Assembly (NCBI GenBank): GCA_008711295.1
Contig: VUYV01000019.1
Span: forward strand, 7,849,127-7,913,126
Reading direction: 5' to 3'
From: Anarhynchus alexandrinus
Taxonomy: Eukaryota; Chordata; Aves; Charadriiformes; Charadriidae
DNA: 64,000 nucleotides
Shown: piece by piece, positions 39,801 to 52,500 of the stretch
Layout of the letters: every line of letters begins with the position of its first letter
How positions within the stretch are numbered: the stretch's first letter is position 1
The notes under the pieces: generated by a model
What the model was told of the DNA's origin: nothing
The model's database searches: none
The model's input: the letters and a program-made list of their open reading frames with translations, nothing else
Position numbers and translations under genes: made by a program

Positions 39801-41171
39801 AAAACAAAATAGGATATGTTGCTGATTATTAAATCCTTCAGAACCAATCAGACATCAAAATATCCCCATGAAACTCTATCAGAAAAGACACCACCCCTGG
39901 AGGCTCAGAAACAGCCCAATGTTTACGCCCTGAAGTTTCTCTCCAAAGCTACAAGTTGCATTCTGTGCAGGACAGCACATCAAATTTCCATTCCCACTGC
40001 CACCATGCCTGGTTAATGACACGACAATGTCTCACCTTCAGAACCATTATTCAAGACATGCACAACTATGGCAGATATATTATACATGTTCCTTTCTTAA
40101 GTCAAAGGGGATTAGAAACAAAGACACTTTCAAATCTACAATTCAATACATTTAAGTCAAAATAAAAAAAATGTATTTATTATTAAATCATTTATAAAGA
40201 TAATTCTTCCCTTCATTGACCCGGTACTTTTCTTGCTACAAAACCATCGTATGGGTGGGAGTTCTTTCTCCACTATTGTTACTGTGCCATGAACTCCAAA
40301 TGTAGACAGCAGACATGAAGTCCCCCACAAGAAAGTAGATTATTCCCACATAATTTTCTGTAACACTTCAAAATCATTCTTAACTAAAAATCTTGCCTAC
40401 AACCAGTTAGCACTATGGACTTCTGATTAAACAATGTTTAACATCCAAGTCCTGAGGGTCCCATTATTGATAATCTTAAGCCTTAATAATGTTGAATCAG
40501 AGTAGAGAAAGTAAGCATTTCTCTGGATGAGCCGGTTTGTTTTAATGTCACTAATATGCCTATAGGACAGAATATGGTAGATATTGAACAATGGGATTAA
40601 TTTTTAATCAAAGCAATTGCTGATTTCTCTGTGGCCTACATTAAGCATATGAGATGTATTATATGATCCATCTTCATCCTTCACGTTAGTCTCAGCTTAC
40701 CCAATCCTATTCATCCTTTGAATAAGCTTGTCAAACATCCGTTCAAGTGAGCAGTTATTGGTAGGAACTATATATGTCACCTGCTGCCTTGCCTGAGTTT
40801 TCCAGATCACATTTCAGTCTTCTATTTAATGGATAACAACACCTAAAATGTTTTGAGGAATTTGAACATCCAGTTCTCAAACTGCTGCAATAAACAGGCA
40901 CTCTTTGGAAAGCAGAGTAATAGCATTGTTACTAAGTGGCTCATATTAAAACACAGGCCAGAAAAGAGTGTTTCAATTTTTGCAAGAAGCCATCTCAAAT
41001 TATCTAGTTGCATCAGGAGAACTACTCTGGATTCATACCTGCTGAGTATAAAGCAGAAGATGCCACTACCAGCATTACCCTCCTTACCATCACTTTCCAT
41101 CTCTGTAACCCTTACAAACCAGAGTAAGTTTATAAAGAGAACCTATTAAAAGAGAGCTTAGTACTATAGGC

Positions 41172-41195
41172 TAATCACATTTAAACATGTGATTA
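41172..41195. repeat. 24-bp inverted repeat (9-bp arms)
   Basis: TAATCACAT (41,172-41,180) and ATGTGATTA (41,187-41,195) are perfect reverse complements around the loop TTAAAC. Outer AGGC and GCCT add a second short stem across a 4-base bulge. A CTATCACATTTAAA copy follows at 41,202, so one arm is also directly repeated. No gene end lies close enough for a terminator role. Confidence 0.75.
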
Positions 41196-44100
41196 AACAG
41201 CCTATCACATTTAAAATCATACAGAAAGCATCAAAATCCCAGGTCTTTCCTACATTTTCTTTAAAGAGAATCTTAAATGGCCAGAGAGTAATAAACCATT
41301 ACTGAAAGACTGCAAGCACTACAGGGGAAAAATATATATCTATATATACATTTTTCTGAAAAAGATCTTTCCTACTGAAAAAATTATTATATAGAAGAAA
41401 GGTTTAAAAAATGGTGATACTTACTGTTTCAAAAGCTCAGGATCATAAAAGTCGGGTGAGAAAAATATTATACACTGGTGAACAAAATACTATAGCTGAC
41501 AGGACACAAAACCATATTCAAATGGCATCCCAGACTCACACAGATCCAAAGGTCAGAATCCATTTTGGCACAACTATACCCTGTAAACCCACTGCATGGA
41601 TTTACAGTCTCCTAAGTGACAGACTGACAGGTAGTATTGCACAGCACCATACAAGTGTTGGTGCAGCATGCATCAATGGCATCGTTTCTCCCCCTCAGCA
41701 AAGGCCTATGCAATCCACAGGATGGGGCTACAGACATAAAGCCTGAAAACACTGCCCCCAACTAATTTGAACCCATACACAAATAGAAAACTCCTAAGTA
41801 GATAATAAGCAGCTTATATTTTCTCTCATGCTGTTTTAAGTCCTCTGGAGGAAAGCTTTTCTTAGTCATTTGCACCAGCCTACGTGCTTTGATGTCAGCC
41901 TACTGAAAGGGCCCTGGCTGTGATGGAATATTACTTACACGGTCCCATTAAACATACTGAAGCACAAAGTTAATTTTCCATTTACGTGCCCTTAAACCAT
42001 AGTATCTCCCTCATGAAAGAAGTATTTTGAAGTATTTGGACTACTTATTTGAAAACAAAGATAGAACAAATATACAGTAAGAACCTGAGAAATGTCTCAG
42101 GCATTCTTATTTATTAGCCATTTGTGTTGGCTAGTCCTGTACTTTTGATGTGCAATTAAGACTGGGCAAGGGCATAAAATATGCCATTCATGGTTTGATA
42201 AAGACTTGGTTTGATAGACTCCTAATTTGACATGAGCTTGGACTTTGATATATCAGAATGATAGCAGTTTAATACAAGTTTCAAAGGAACCTTCATATTG
42301 CAGCTGTAACAACATGTTTGCTGAGGGTGGGTTTCATCATTTTTGCACAGATCAGCCAAAGGTATTCAAAACATTTTCACCCTGTTTTAGTCTTTGAAGG
42401 GAGCACAGGCCATGTGCTAGGCATTCTGAGGGGTGCTCAAGTTTAAAGTCAACTGTCAAGACTGTAAGTTAAACACAACCAGATGAAGAACTTAGTATGT
42501 TGATGACATACCAACTGCTCAAGCTGATGAGTGTAAAATACTATTTTCACTGTTGCACAAGACTAGTTCATGGCATTAAACTATATAATGCACGCATATT
42601 TCAAAACATGTACTGTATGTTATCTCATTATATATGAAAGCAAAAAAAAAGTTGAAGTGATTTACAACTGTCTTGATATGCTCAGAGACTTAGAAGTGCA
42701 TTTATTTACATTTTACAAGACATTTAGCCCTCTCAAAAGGGTTAATTTTTAGTTTAACATTTTTTAAATTTAATATTTGGAACAGAAGCTTCTGTTAGAG
42801 AAAGCATTTTCAGCAGATCTCAGGCTGGCTCTCAAACTTTAAGACCCATACAGCTTTCATTTTGAATTCAAATGAAAATCTTGAAGCTGTTCACGCTTTT
42901 CTTCAGCAAGCTGTTGCTTCTAGGAAAATCAAGTTACCACAAAAACCACCCAAACACAATTCAGGGAAACCACACCTATTTTCCTAAATGTAACCTAGGG
43001 AAAGTTCATGTGCTGACTGTCATGCTACAAAGCTGCTTGGCACAACATCTCTACAGCAGGTTTCACACTGACCTCAATGACAGCTGACAAACTGGATGCT
43101 CTTTGCAATGCAAGCCCTTGATAACAGCAGCCTCAAAGATACACACACCTAGACCAGAATATCTTTTGGAATATAGAAACCAGGCAAAAGGTACCTCAGC
43201 CATAGAATGCTAATTAATAGCAGATGACAGTCAGAAAGCTTGTTACTTTCAAATAATCTCTCTTAAAAATGAAATGTTATGCTAAATGTTCTCTAAACAT
43301 TATAGGAAACTAGCAAGCTTTTGTGATTGTAAAATTTATGGAATCTCTATATCATCTTGACAAATTAATGAGACTGTCTCAGAATCCCCTGTACACCACC
43401 CAGCAGGTGGGAGGAAGCCAGTTGAGGCTGCTCTGTGCAATTAACATCCATTAGTGCTCTCAGGGCCCTGATGATTCCATGTTGGAGGCAAAACAGATTG
43501 CTAGATAAGGATGGGAGAAAAAAGGACTAGGATGTATTTACATCTGTTTTATAGACTTGCTTTTTTTATAATATAACCAGTACAGGAAGTGATCAGGTTC
43601 TTCCTTCAGCATCCTTGGTCATAAAATAAATAAATGCCTCCCACTTAAGCTCCTAGTAGATGGTGTAGTTAATATTACATATCTGCTTGTCTCACCACAC
43701 AAGTAAGCCTCAGGCAAGAGGACAACTAGGTTTTGCTTTCTTCACCCTTTTCTCCTCCCTTGCTGTGTTTTAATATAGGTGCCATTTCCAGTCAAGTAAC
43801 ACGTGCTTTCTCCACCACAACAGATTGTCTCACTTGCTTCAAATTAGCTTACAATGAATTGTCCCGCATCCCAATCAGGCAAATACAAACCAGTAAAGAG
43901 GAAAGACAATACTGAAAGGTAGTTTTATTTGCTCTTCCCTTCCACTTGAGCATCCTTGTAAAGTTTTGAATAAGCAGCATAAGTACGAACATGCAGAAAT
44001 ATGAATCAGCAGAGACAAGGTTCATGGAACTCTTCTAGATCTTAAAAAATCTAGTTCAGTCTGATTCCTTTTTGCCAAAAAAAAAAAAAAAAAAGCGTAC

Positions 44101-46869
44101 AGGAAAATTATTTAGAGCACTTACTACCTCTGTGAGGATACAGAAATCTCCTGCCTTCTCCAGGTTTAAAGGTCAAGTTTTCCTACATAGTTCCACCAAG
44201 AAAACTATTTTCCACAAACTCTTTTTTGCCTTAAAGATTTCTGGTTTACAAACCAGAAAGGTGTTTTCTATCCCACCATCTGCGTCTGAGGCCTAATAAT
44301 GTACTAGCAGTTCCAAAGCCTTATTTTTATTCATCATTAGATTTCATGCTATGAACAGACTTCAGAGTTTTGGCAGCAACAGCTGTCATGCATTGAAATA
44401 AACTTATTTGTATTACCCAGGCATGTGTCTCAAGGAGCTCAGACTTATAAAGCTGCCCTTTGCTCTGTTCTCCTCGGTCTTTGAACAAAAATGCACTTTG
44501 CAACTCTTACATATCTCCCAAATTCACTGGCACATCTGTGAACAACGATAAAGCACAGGACTGCAAGGAAGCAACTGACAAATCAAAACAAGCAGCTTGA
44601 AAAATGCAGCAACTGACTCTCACTAAACTCGTTGGGGTTTTTTTGTTCCTCTTTCCAGTTCTATTCCACTTTACAATAAGATCTTGATCAGTGAAGTCGA
44701 GAGAAATGTTATCAGTGATTTCAGAGATAGTCAGCTCAAAAGCTAACATTATCATCATAATACTGGAAACTACTTACTAAAGGAGCAGCAGAAGACACAA
44801 AGGCACAAATTAGATGGCTGGAAGAGATAAAGGAACTGCCCTAACATTCAGCCACCATTCAGGCATGGTGACTGTCATCTGAATATTCTTCCAGTCCACC
44901 TAGCATCTTCATCTTACAACTTCTGCTGTCTTCAATGCCTCCTCCTTACCTCTCTCCCTTCAGCATAGCCTCATTCAAACCCTCCTTTAAAATGTTTCGT
45001 TGCTCTCTCACACTTTGTAGCTCTTGCTTTGCTTGTATATCACACCCCTTTTCTTTGTCTGCCTTGTATCTTTCTGAAGAAGTGGTGTCACGCGTCATGC
45101 TTTGAAAAGCTTAATGCAACAGAACCTTGACCATAACTAGAGCCAATAAATACCACCATAATCCACGTACACAATAAATGGATTCCAGCAGTCAAAAGCA
45201 ATATTATTTGTCTATACTGCAGGAGTAAAGAAGTCAGGTCAAAAAACACACGAGTCTGAATTTTAGGTAAACCTGGAAGCAACAGAAGTAGAAATAATGG
45301 AGCTTCAGCATTCCTCCATAAAATAAGATAATAATCTTCTCATCATAGCCAAAGGAAAAAAATGTAACTCTGGGTGTCTGTTACTACCTGAGCCACAAAA
45401 AAGACCAAGATCCAAAGCAGGAGGTGAACCTTACTCCAGTGGAAATAAAGCATATGATCCCAACCAGTTTTCAGCAAATTCACTTTCCTCCAAGCCTCAG
45501 TCCTGAAAGGAAGAGATCCCATTTCCTTCAGACATGAAGCAGAAAGAAGCTGTCTCTGCCTGTTACGATAGTGCCTCATGATTGATGAGGGTTCATCTTC
45601 ACATGGGATTGAAAGGTATGCCCTGGTCCATGAAAGCCTTTTATGACACAATTATAGAAACCCATTCTGCATGTCTAACAAACCCATGTCTAACAAACAT
45701 AACTAGGTTATTTGCCCCCTGTTCCTGTTATCAAATGGCAAAGGGAAGGCTGCTATGCACTTTTGTTTACACATGCATTATCTCAGGTGCCTAAGTGCTA
45801 TATAAGCAATTTATATCAGAGGGAGCAGAAATTTCAAGAAAGCACTACAGGCAGTCTCTAATCCAAGGGATAAAATACAGGTTTTGGAGCCACAACTAAC
45901 ATCTGCTATTATGTAAAGCAGGCTGTGGGTTAGTCATTTCAAACCTGCCCACGGGCAACAGAAAAGATTAATGCGTATCTGCGCATATCTGCTCATATCA
46001 GCCCCCAAATGAGTCTAGTATTTCAGGTAAAAGACTCCTAACGCCCTTAAGTGCCCATTGTTCATTCTTAGTATCACTTATTTCATTGATGTATTATGTT
46101 CAGAATGTAACTATGGTGAAATAAATATTTTTAAAGACACACTGAAGTGGAAGGTGGGAAGGTCAGGGGAAAGAAACCAAACCCGGAATTCAAAGACATT
46201 TCACATCTTATGCTCCTTTCCTCTCTCTCATTCAAGTATTGATGCTGTGTAATTGCCAGCCTTCATTTAGTTAATGCCCTAAACTTCCACAATGTATTTT
46301 TCTAAGCAACAGAATTATAATCTCTTATGCTCACCTTTATGGACATAAATCAGTCTAACATGCTGTACAAAACAGGACCAAGGGAAGGAGTGCCTTATTT
46401 GTTCTCCTTAGAAAGTGATACGGGAAAAAAACCCCTGCTGTACCTATGCAGAACTAGCAGCTACAGTAAAGCAAGTATATTCAATTTACAGTTAGGCACC
46501 AAGTAGAGCAAGCCACTTGTGTTAATCTACATATCAATGACAAGGAGTCAGATAAACTACTGGGCAGTGTATGGGTCCTACAAGAAGCTAAAGAAATCTG
46601 TCATGGGAGATCAGACACCAAGAAATTATAAGCATTAAAGGGTGAGGTTATGCCAGTCTTCACGTTGTTCAGATTAAGTCACTGGGACTATCCTGAGTTT
46701 ATCCTAGAGACACCTAACTTCGAGAAAGCTGTCCCCAAGGGCAGAAGAGCAAGAATACACTACAATTCAAAGAAAGTAGTTATATTAAAACACGGAACTG
46801 CTAACTACCCTTACGACTGACAGAAACTCATTGGACATGTGATTTTTATCACTTTCATTGGTTCTTCAA

Positions 46870-47020
46870 ATGGCGGGAAGCCAACTCTCCACACAGCAGC
46901 TGCCACGTGCTGTCGCCATGCGGAGCCTGAGGCATGTAGGGTAACCAGGGGTGTGAGGAGTCCCCACATCCCACCGGCAAATCCTTACAAGCAGCCGCCA
47001 GGGAGCGGCAGCCACTTGCT
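46870..47020. other. Small CpG-rich patch
   Basis: At least seven CpG dinucleotides fall in about 150 bases, in a region where the flanks have almost none. It holds a CACGTG E-box (about 46,912), a GCGGGAA E2F-like word (about 46,874) and GCCGCC/GCGGC words. It is too short for a typical CpG island. The plus frame across it (46,839-47,078) has no good splice sites. It may be a minor promoter or enhancer, or the remnant of a GC-rich insertion. Confidence 0.35.
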
Positions 47021-48878
47021 AAATCATGCTAAATCATATTTTAAACAAACAAATTTGGGTGGGGGTCCAAAGCCATGACACTTGTATACTCACAAGCAAC
47101 TGGGCAGATAAGCACACCTACCAGAGTAGTGACAAATACCCCCCAACCATCTGAAAACCTCTCCCCCAAGTCCTCCCTGGCCCCAGGGAGCTCCAGGTGT
47201 GCTTTGAGCACCGACATCAGTGTCCAGGCTTAACAACACAGAAGGATGCTTTGCTGGCATGTGCCAGCACGCTCTACAATAAGGGCAGTTTTATTTATTG
47301 CATTTTAATCAGACCTGAATGATCTATTTACAATTGAGATACAGCCTCTGCATCTCATAGTTTTAAAGGTCTTCCCTTTATTTATCAACCGTGTTTAAAC
47401 AGCAACCTTTGCGGTGCAAACCACACAAGGAAGTAATTAAATGCCATAGAATTTGAGTCCTGGAGAGAAGCCATTAAATTTAATAATAATGCTGGCTTCT
47501 ACAGCAGCTAGAATAACACATGCACAGCATTAGCTATTATGTTTTGATTGATCATTTCTGCACCACCATTAAGTTTAGGTATCAAGCTGAAAGCTTAAAA
47601 TCTTTTAATGAAGAACGAATGATCCACATTCCAGCTTTTACAGTTTTTTTCAGTAAAGTATTTAATACCATTATAATGTTTACGTTCTTAAAGAGACAGA
47701 TCTCACCATACTTGCTCTCACTATACAGCACCTCCTTGCATGATTTTCCTCAAAGGTCATGTGTTCTGAGAGACTATAGATGTATATAGCCACTATAACC
47801 TCACTCTCCCTTCAGTGCTGTTGAGGATTCAGCCCAGCAGATCTGCCAAGACCAGATGAAAAGATTTCAACATCGTATGCTGGTGATTTGCTTCATAAAA
47901 ATCCATCTCAATGTCACAGCTGTATACAAATACAGTTCAACAAATTATACTACAATGCATTCACCTCTCGAAAAATTTTGTTGATTTCTGCTTGTATTTT
48001 ATCTATGCTTTTCTTATGTTCTTCTTTGCTTCTAACTTTTTCAATGCAAGTTTTTGTGTATCAATAGAAACACATGGACTCTTGAAACCCATCTGCAATT
48101 ATTCTCACATTTGTACATACAGAAACTAAGGCATAAGTTAAGGGGCTGACCTGGTAGTCACTTCAGACAAATACCAAAGCAAAGAACAGAATCCAGGACT
48201 CACAAAACAATTTTCTACACAGGCAACAAAGTGCTGTGTAAGGTTATATTAAATAAATACTAAATTATATCTCCCTAGCAAATGTTTTGATAGGTCTGCT
48301 ACTTTTCCCCTACCTTTAATTTTTTTTTATTATAGATATGCTAAACTACCACAGTCTTGAATGATATCAGTTTAGGACATTTTGATAAAAAAACATGAAA
48401 AGGTTCTTGAAAAGGAGCCTTCAGGGTCACCTAATCCCATCTCTTACTTGAAGAAGAGCTATTTCAAGCAGTATATCATAGACTCATAGAATCATAGAAT
48501 GGTTTGGGTTGAAAGGGACCTTAAAGATCAAGCCCCCTGCCTTGGGCATGCACACCTGCCACTAGACCAGTTTGCTCAAAGCCCCGTCCAACCTGGCCTT
48601 GAACACCTCCAGGGATGGGGCAGCCACAGCTTCTCTGGGCAACCTGTTCCAGTGCCTCACCACTCTCACAATAAAGAATTTCTTCCTGTTATCTAACCTA
48701 AATCTCCCCTCTTCCAGTTTAAAACCTTCACCCCTCGTCCTATCGCTACACTCCCCGATAAAGAGTCTCTCCCCGTCTCTTCTGTAGGCCCCCTTTAAGT
48801 ACTGGAAGGCTGGCTGCTATAAGGTCTCCCCAAAGCCTTCTCTTCTCCAGGCTGAACAACCCCAACTCTCTCAGCCTG

Positions 48879-48914
48879 TCTATATAGAGACATATATATG
48901 TCTCTCTATATATT
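48879..48914. repeat. TA-rich palindrome at the CR1 deletion junction
   Basis: GAGACATATATATGTCTC (48,887-48,904) is a perfect 18-bp palindrome, flanked on both sides by the direct repeat TCTATATA. It lies exactly where ORF1 sequence meets ORF2 3'-terminal sequence in the CR1 copy. It may have arisen by microsatellite growth at the junction, or it may mark a hairpin-prone site at which the deletion formed. Confidence 0.85.
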
Positions 48915-48924
48915 TGCCATCAGG

Positions 48925-49533
48925 TCGGCAAATGGGTGTCTCTGTACCTCTCAGAAGAGAGTCGCTTACTACTATCACCCATCTCTTTTTCTTAGTTGCA
49001 CTGGTAGTTATATAGGGAGCAGATCAGGCTGGCTCACTCAGCTCCAGTGTCTTACCTGATGTGACTGCTCTTTCCTCTTTATTCTGCAGAGCAGTGAAGT
49101 GGTTCGGCAAGGGCACCTCAGGCTTCGGGGGAAGTCTCTTCCTCCTGCTGGTCCTTGCTGTTGTAAGCTTCCATTCTTCTGCATTACTGGGCCCCCTCCT
49201 TTCTGTGTATGCTGGTGGGGGAGTTTTTGGTTATTTGGCCATGGACTGTGGGTCCACGGCAGACTGTGCTTGGAACCAGCTATCTAACCCCTTCTTGGCC
49301 TCCCTCATGTTACACCAGTTCCCCACTGCCTCCTGTATCTCAGCGACCTGCTGCAGGAGGTCCTCCACCTGGGCACACCTTTTGCAGGCAGGTCTGCCAC
49401 CTATCCCCACTCCAGGAGGAAGGTCTAGCCACTTCCTGCAGTCTGAGGTCTGCACTGCAGCCTCTCCCTTCAGCAGCTCCACCTGGGTGGAGGAGCTCCA
49501 TCTGGGTGGAGAGTTATCATACCACCCTGTCAT
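48925..49533 (-). pseudogene. CR1 ORF1 remnant with start of the GDSL-type esterase domain
   Basis: One minus-strand frame runs from 49,533 down to the deletion junction at about 48,905, broken by two stops (TAA at 49,233-49,231 and a TGA about 55 codons later). The first part holds a Cys-x-x-Cys pair followed by the coiled-coil-like QVEDLLQQVAEIQEAV block. The last part reads WVIVVSDSLLRGTE and then PICRPDG, matching the nucleophile region of the SGNH/GDSL esterase that CR1 ORF1 proteins are known to carry. In this copy the Gly of the GDS motif is Ser (AGC-GAC-TCT, around 48,966-48,958), a single-base change. The rest of the esterase domain is lost at the junction. The remnant is non-functional. 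Confidence 0.8.
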
Positions 49534-49540
49534 GAAAACA

Positions 49541-52500
49541 GATTTCTAAAGCCCAAAGTTTTGTAATACAACTGTGTGTTCCTTCTCGTATCGCAAATCT
49601 GTCCCAAGCCAAGGGGGACCCTGACCAGTAAGAGGTTTAAACCATTTCAAATACTATCTGTGTAACACAGCACAAACAATTGCCATTGTAGTTCACACTG
49701 CTAATTCTCAACCGTCGCTCAAGCTGCTGTTTCTTTTCAGCCCCAGCAATCTATTTCTATTTGGTTTTATATGTTATAAAAATTCAATTGTATCAATGTA
49801 AGGAAAAAGCATTTTTTAAATGGGAGTTGAGGTCCTTCATTCTTGTTTCTTTCATAAAAGCAGATTCACAGCTGCATGCTCTGCATAGACCAGCTCTGGA
49901 AACTATCTATTTCTGACAGATTGAGTAAGAGGAAGAAGTGACCCCTCAGTTTTCAAGAGATATTTGCCTAATTCTCATTCATGTAAAATGTTGCCCCATA
50001 CATGTTCCACAGCCATTTGTGACAACTGTATGTTAAGTTATGGCTCTTTATCTAAAGGATGAGCTACCAACGGACCCTGAACAACTGTCACATTCCTAAT
50101 CCCTCTATACACCACTTAAAAACTTGCCTGTTTCTCCCTTGCATAAGGGAGAATTTCTCCCTTGCACCTGTTCTGCAGGATTAAGCTAGTAGAGACTTTA
50201 ATAGTCATAGTTTGATACCAGGCACATCAGATGCTGTTAGTCTAAAGGCACTTTACCAGTGCAACAGCCCAAGTCAGGCTAGTTAGTCCTGATAGCTGTA
50301 CTAGCCACTGCAAAATGCATTTTGTGCTTCAAAATCTGAAGCAGAAAGTTACTCCTTAACAACTAACCTCAGTTCTATATCATGGACTTGTTAATTACTT
50401 TGAGGAGTAGCTGAGGGCCAGACTGTCAACTAAATTTGATACTCATTTTTTTGTGGAAAAAAGAGAGAGAACTATACTGGAAAATTACTATCCAAAAGTC
50501 CATATACTTCCAGTATGAAAAGAATTAGCATACTTTTCTTTTAGCTAGTGGCATTAAATTATTGTCTTGCAGTCCTTTTCCAGGGGCTTATCTTTTCATA
50601 GTATAAGAATAACAAAAAAGCAGATAGTGGTACCACTCACAGAGCACAACACCAGCAGCTGAGATTTTTACCATGGAAAAACAAGCAAAAAATTGTGAAA
50701 AACCATCAGGTAGCTGCTGAACCTAGCCAACATTAAGGCTAAGAAAAAGCTTAGCATAAGCACTTGAAAGCTAGCCTGTTGATTTAAAGCTTGTTTACTT
50801 AGCAGTAACAGCATCCATTTGTACTGAAGATGGACTTTGGTCAATAAGCACAAATACTTAAGCCACAAATTGGGCTAAAGGGATTTCTTCAGAAGAAACA
50901 ATTAAAGACTTAATGTGTAATACCTTGACTAAGTAATCACAGAGGGGAACAATAACCTTCTTGAAATACATGAAGGATGAACACACCAAGGAGGGAGATG
51001 ACTCTTCAGGGACTAAGCTAATAGGATTAAAATTCAGAATATCAAAAACTTTAATAGCGTAACCTATGAGGCCATGGAATAACTGTATCACCAGAGCAAA
51101 GAGGCATTTTATTAATACTATACTATTCTACCATACTCTTAATACTATAATATACTATATTAATACAAAGTACTCACAGTGAGACTGTGGAGCAAAGCAA
51201 TGAGACCTTAAAATATTTTTGTGGCATAATTTTTAATTAGACCTATAAAGTCTATTATTGGATTGTTTTAAATATTTTAGAATAATTAATTTGAAATAAT
51301 TGGTGAGATTTTCAGATGAAAGTAAGAGAAGACTTTTCTTCCAGTCTTTCCATAGGAAACTGCTTCTTCGGCAGAATATTTTCCCCACTCTGGTTCATAG
51401 TCTGTCGGCAAAGAAACTCTCACCTTTGAAGAAGGCAGCTGTACTTTCCCCCCACTCAACAGCAGAACTACAGGCTTCAGCTAACCTTGGCAGTATCATC
51501 TTTCATTTCTCAATGAAAAGTAGTGTCTGCATCATTTCCAGAACATATCCAGTTATATCCAGTGATGGTAATGCTAAACTGATTTTTTTAAAGATCAAAA
51601 TCTTTGTTGCCACATAAAACTTTATAACTGAGAGACTCTGGGAAAATGTAGTTGCAGTTTGAATTCCTAGCTCCAGGGAAGATATTGATTGCTTCTAGCA
51701 GGAAGTTCCACTCCTAAAATATAGATGTGCTCCATCAGATTTATATACCTTAAATTCAAACAAACTGAGTAAAGTTATCTATTCTCATCACACTTGATTA
51801 AACTCAGTACACAAATTCCCAAAATCAATAGTTAATTTAAAAGAGATGGCAATTTCTACATACTAAATTAGCTCATACCTAGCGTTCTACATTCCCTGTT
51901 CCAGGTACACGTATACTCAAAGAAAGAAAACTAATTCAACTGGAAGCAAGCTATCTATTACATTTTAGGAGGCTGCCTTTTGTTTCAGAGACAAAAAAAC
52001 CAAACAACCTGCCCCAATAACAATAAAATAAAAAAAACCAACACAGGAAACTTTTTATTAATGCTGAATATGTAGAAACAGATCATTGCTGGGTATATCA
52101 AGACTTGATATATCAGTACAAGGCTTGGCAAGGCTACACAAAGTAGACATAACTGTAAAAAAATTGCACAAGAAAACCAAAACAAAACAGGAAAAAAAAC
52201 TTTGCCATTTTATAAGTCCATATCCAACTCAGTGCCATCCTATTCCTAGATTTCCTACAGAATGCTCCATGGGTATGGCAGGGACTTTATGAACCAAAGT
52301 AACACTCCGTACAGCCAGGACACCCAATAGAAGTAAGAAAATCTGCCCTGAAGCCTTTCTTCTTGTAGTAGGCTCTATGTAGAGTTGTGTAGTAGACTTG
52401 TAAGTGGAGCCATTCATTTCTCATTCCTCTTTCTTCCTACACCCACCTCAAAGCAAATATCATCATGTATTCCTCGCCTCTTCAGGAGTTTCACAGACCA

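Larger units (their letters stand above)
34520..48477. other. Non-coding sequence, no gene recognised
   Basis: Only short open frames occur (at most 111 codons, e.g. minus 37,556-37,891 and 37,961-38,296), with no splice context that supports them. No transposon is recognised. Simple sequence includes a TTTTA run near 38,311-38,326, an AT-alternating patch near 41,330-41,350 and a run of about 18 A near 44,077-44,094. The palindrome cluster at 36.7 kb, the hairpin at 41.2 kb and the CpG-rich patch at 46.9 kb are listed separately. Confidence 0.55.
48478..49541 (-). mobile_element. CR1 non-LTR retrotransposon with ORF1 joined to the 3' end
   Basis: The plus-strand start has three TCATAGA-type octamers (the element's 3' end), so the element reads on the minus strand. 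From 48,500 to about 48,880 the minus strand matches the CR1 ORF2 C-terminus and 3' region, with the [24 protein letters not shown] block readable. Above about 48,920 the minus strand is instead CR1 ORF1, including the start of its esterase domain. Nearly all of ORF2 (endonuclease and reverse transcriptase) is therefore missing, and the two parts meet at a TA-rich palindrome. The 5' boundary is uncertain: similarity fades near 49,541 but could run to about 49,640. This copy belongs to a different CR1 subfamily from the one at 11.5 kb, judging by the differing 3' sequence. Confidence 0.93.

Noticed and set aside
44077..44094. Run of about 18 A as a possible retrocopy poly(A) tail
   Set aside because: No cDNA-like body or target-site duplication is visible upstream.
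45668..45700. CATGTCTAACAAAC repeated in tandem
   Set aside because: A two-copy slippage duplication with no further structure or context.
49061..49549. 162-codon plus-strand open frame
   Set aside because: It is the antisense of CR1 ORF1; the recognisable protein similarity is on the minus strand.
51300..51617. 105-codon plus-strand open frame with a Lys/Arg-rich N-terminal half
   Set aside because: It has no ATG at its start, no convincing acceptor or donor, and its second half looks like random AT-rich translation.
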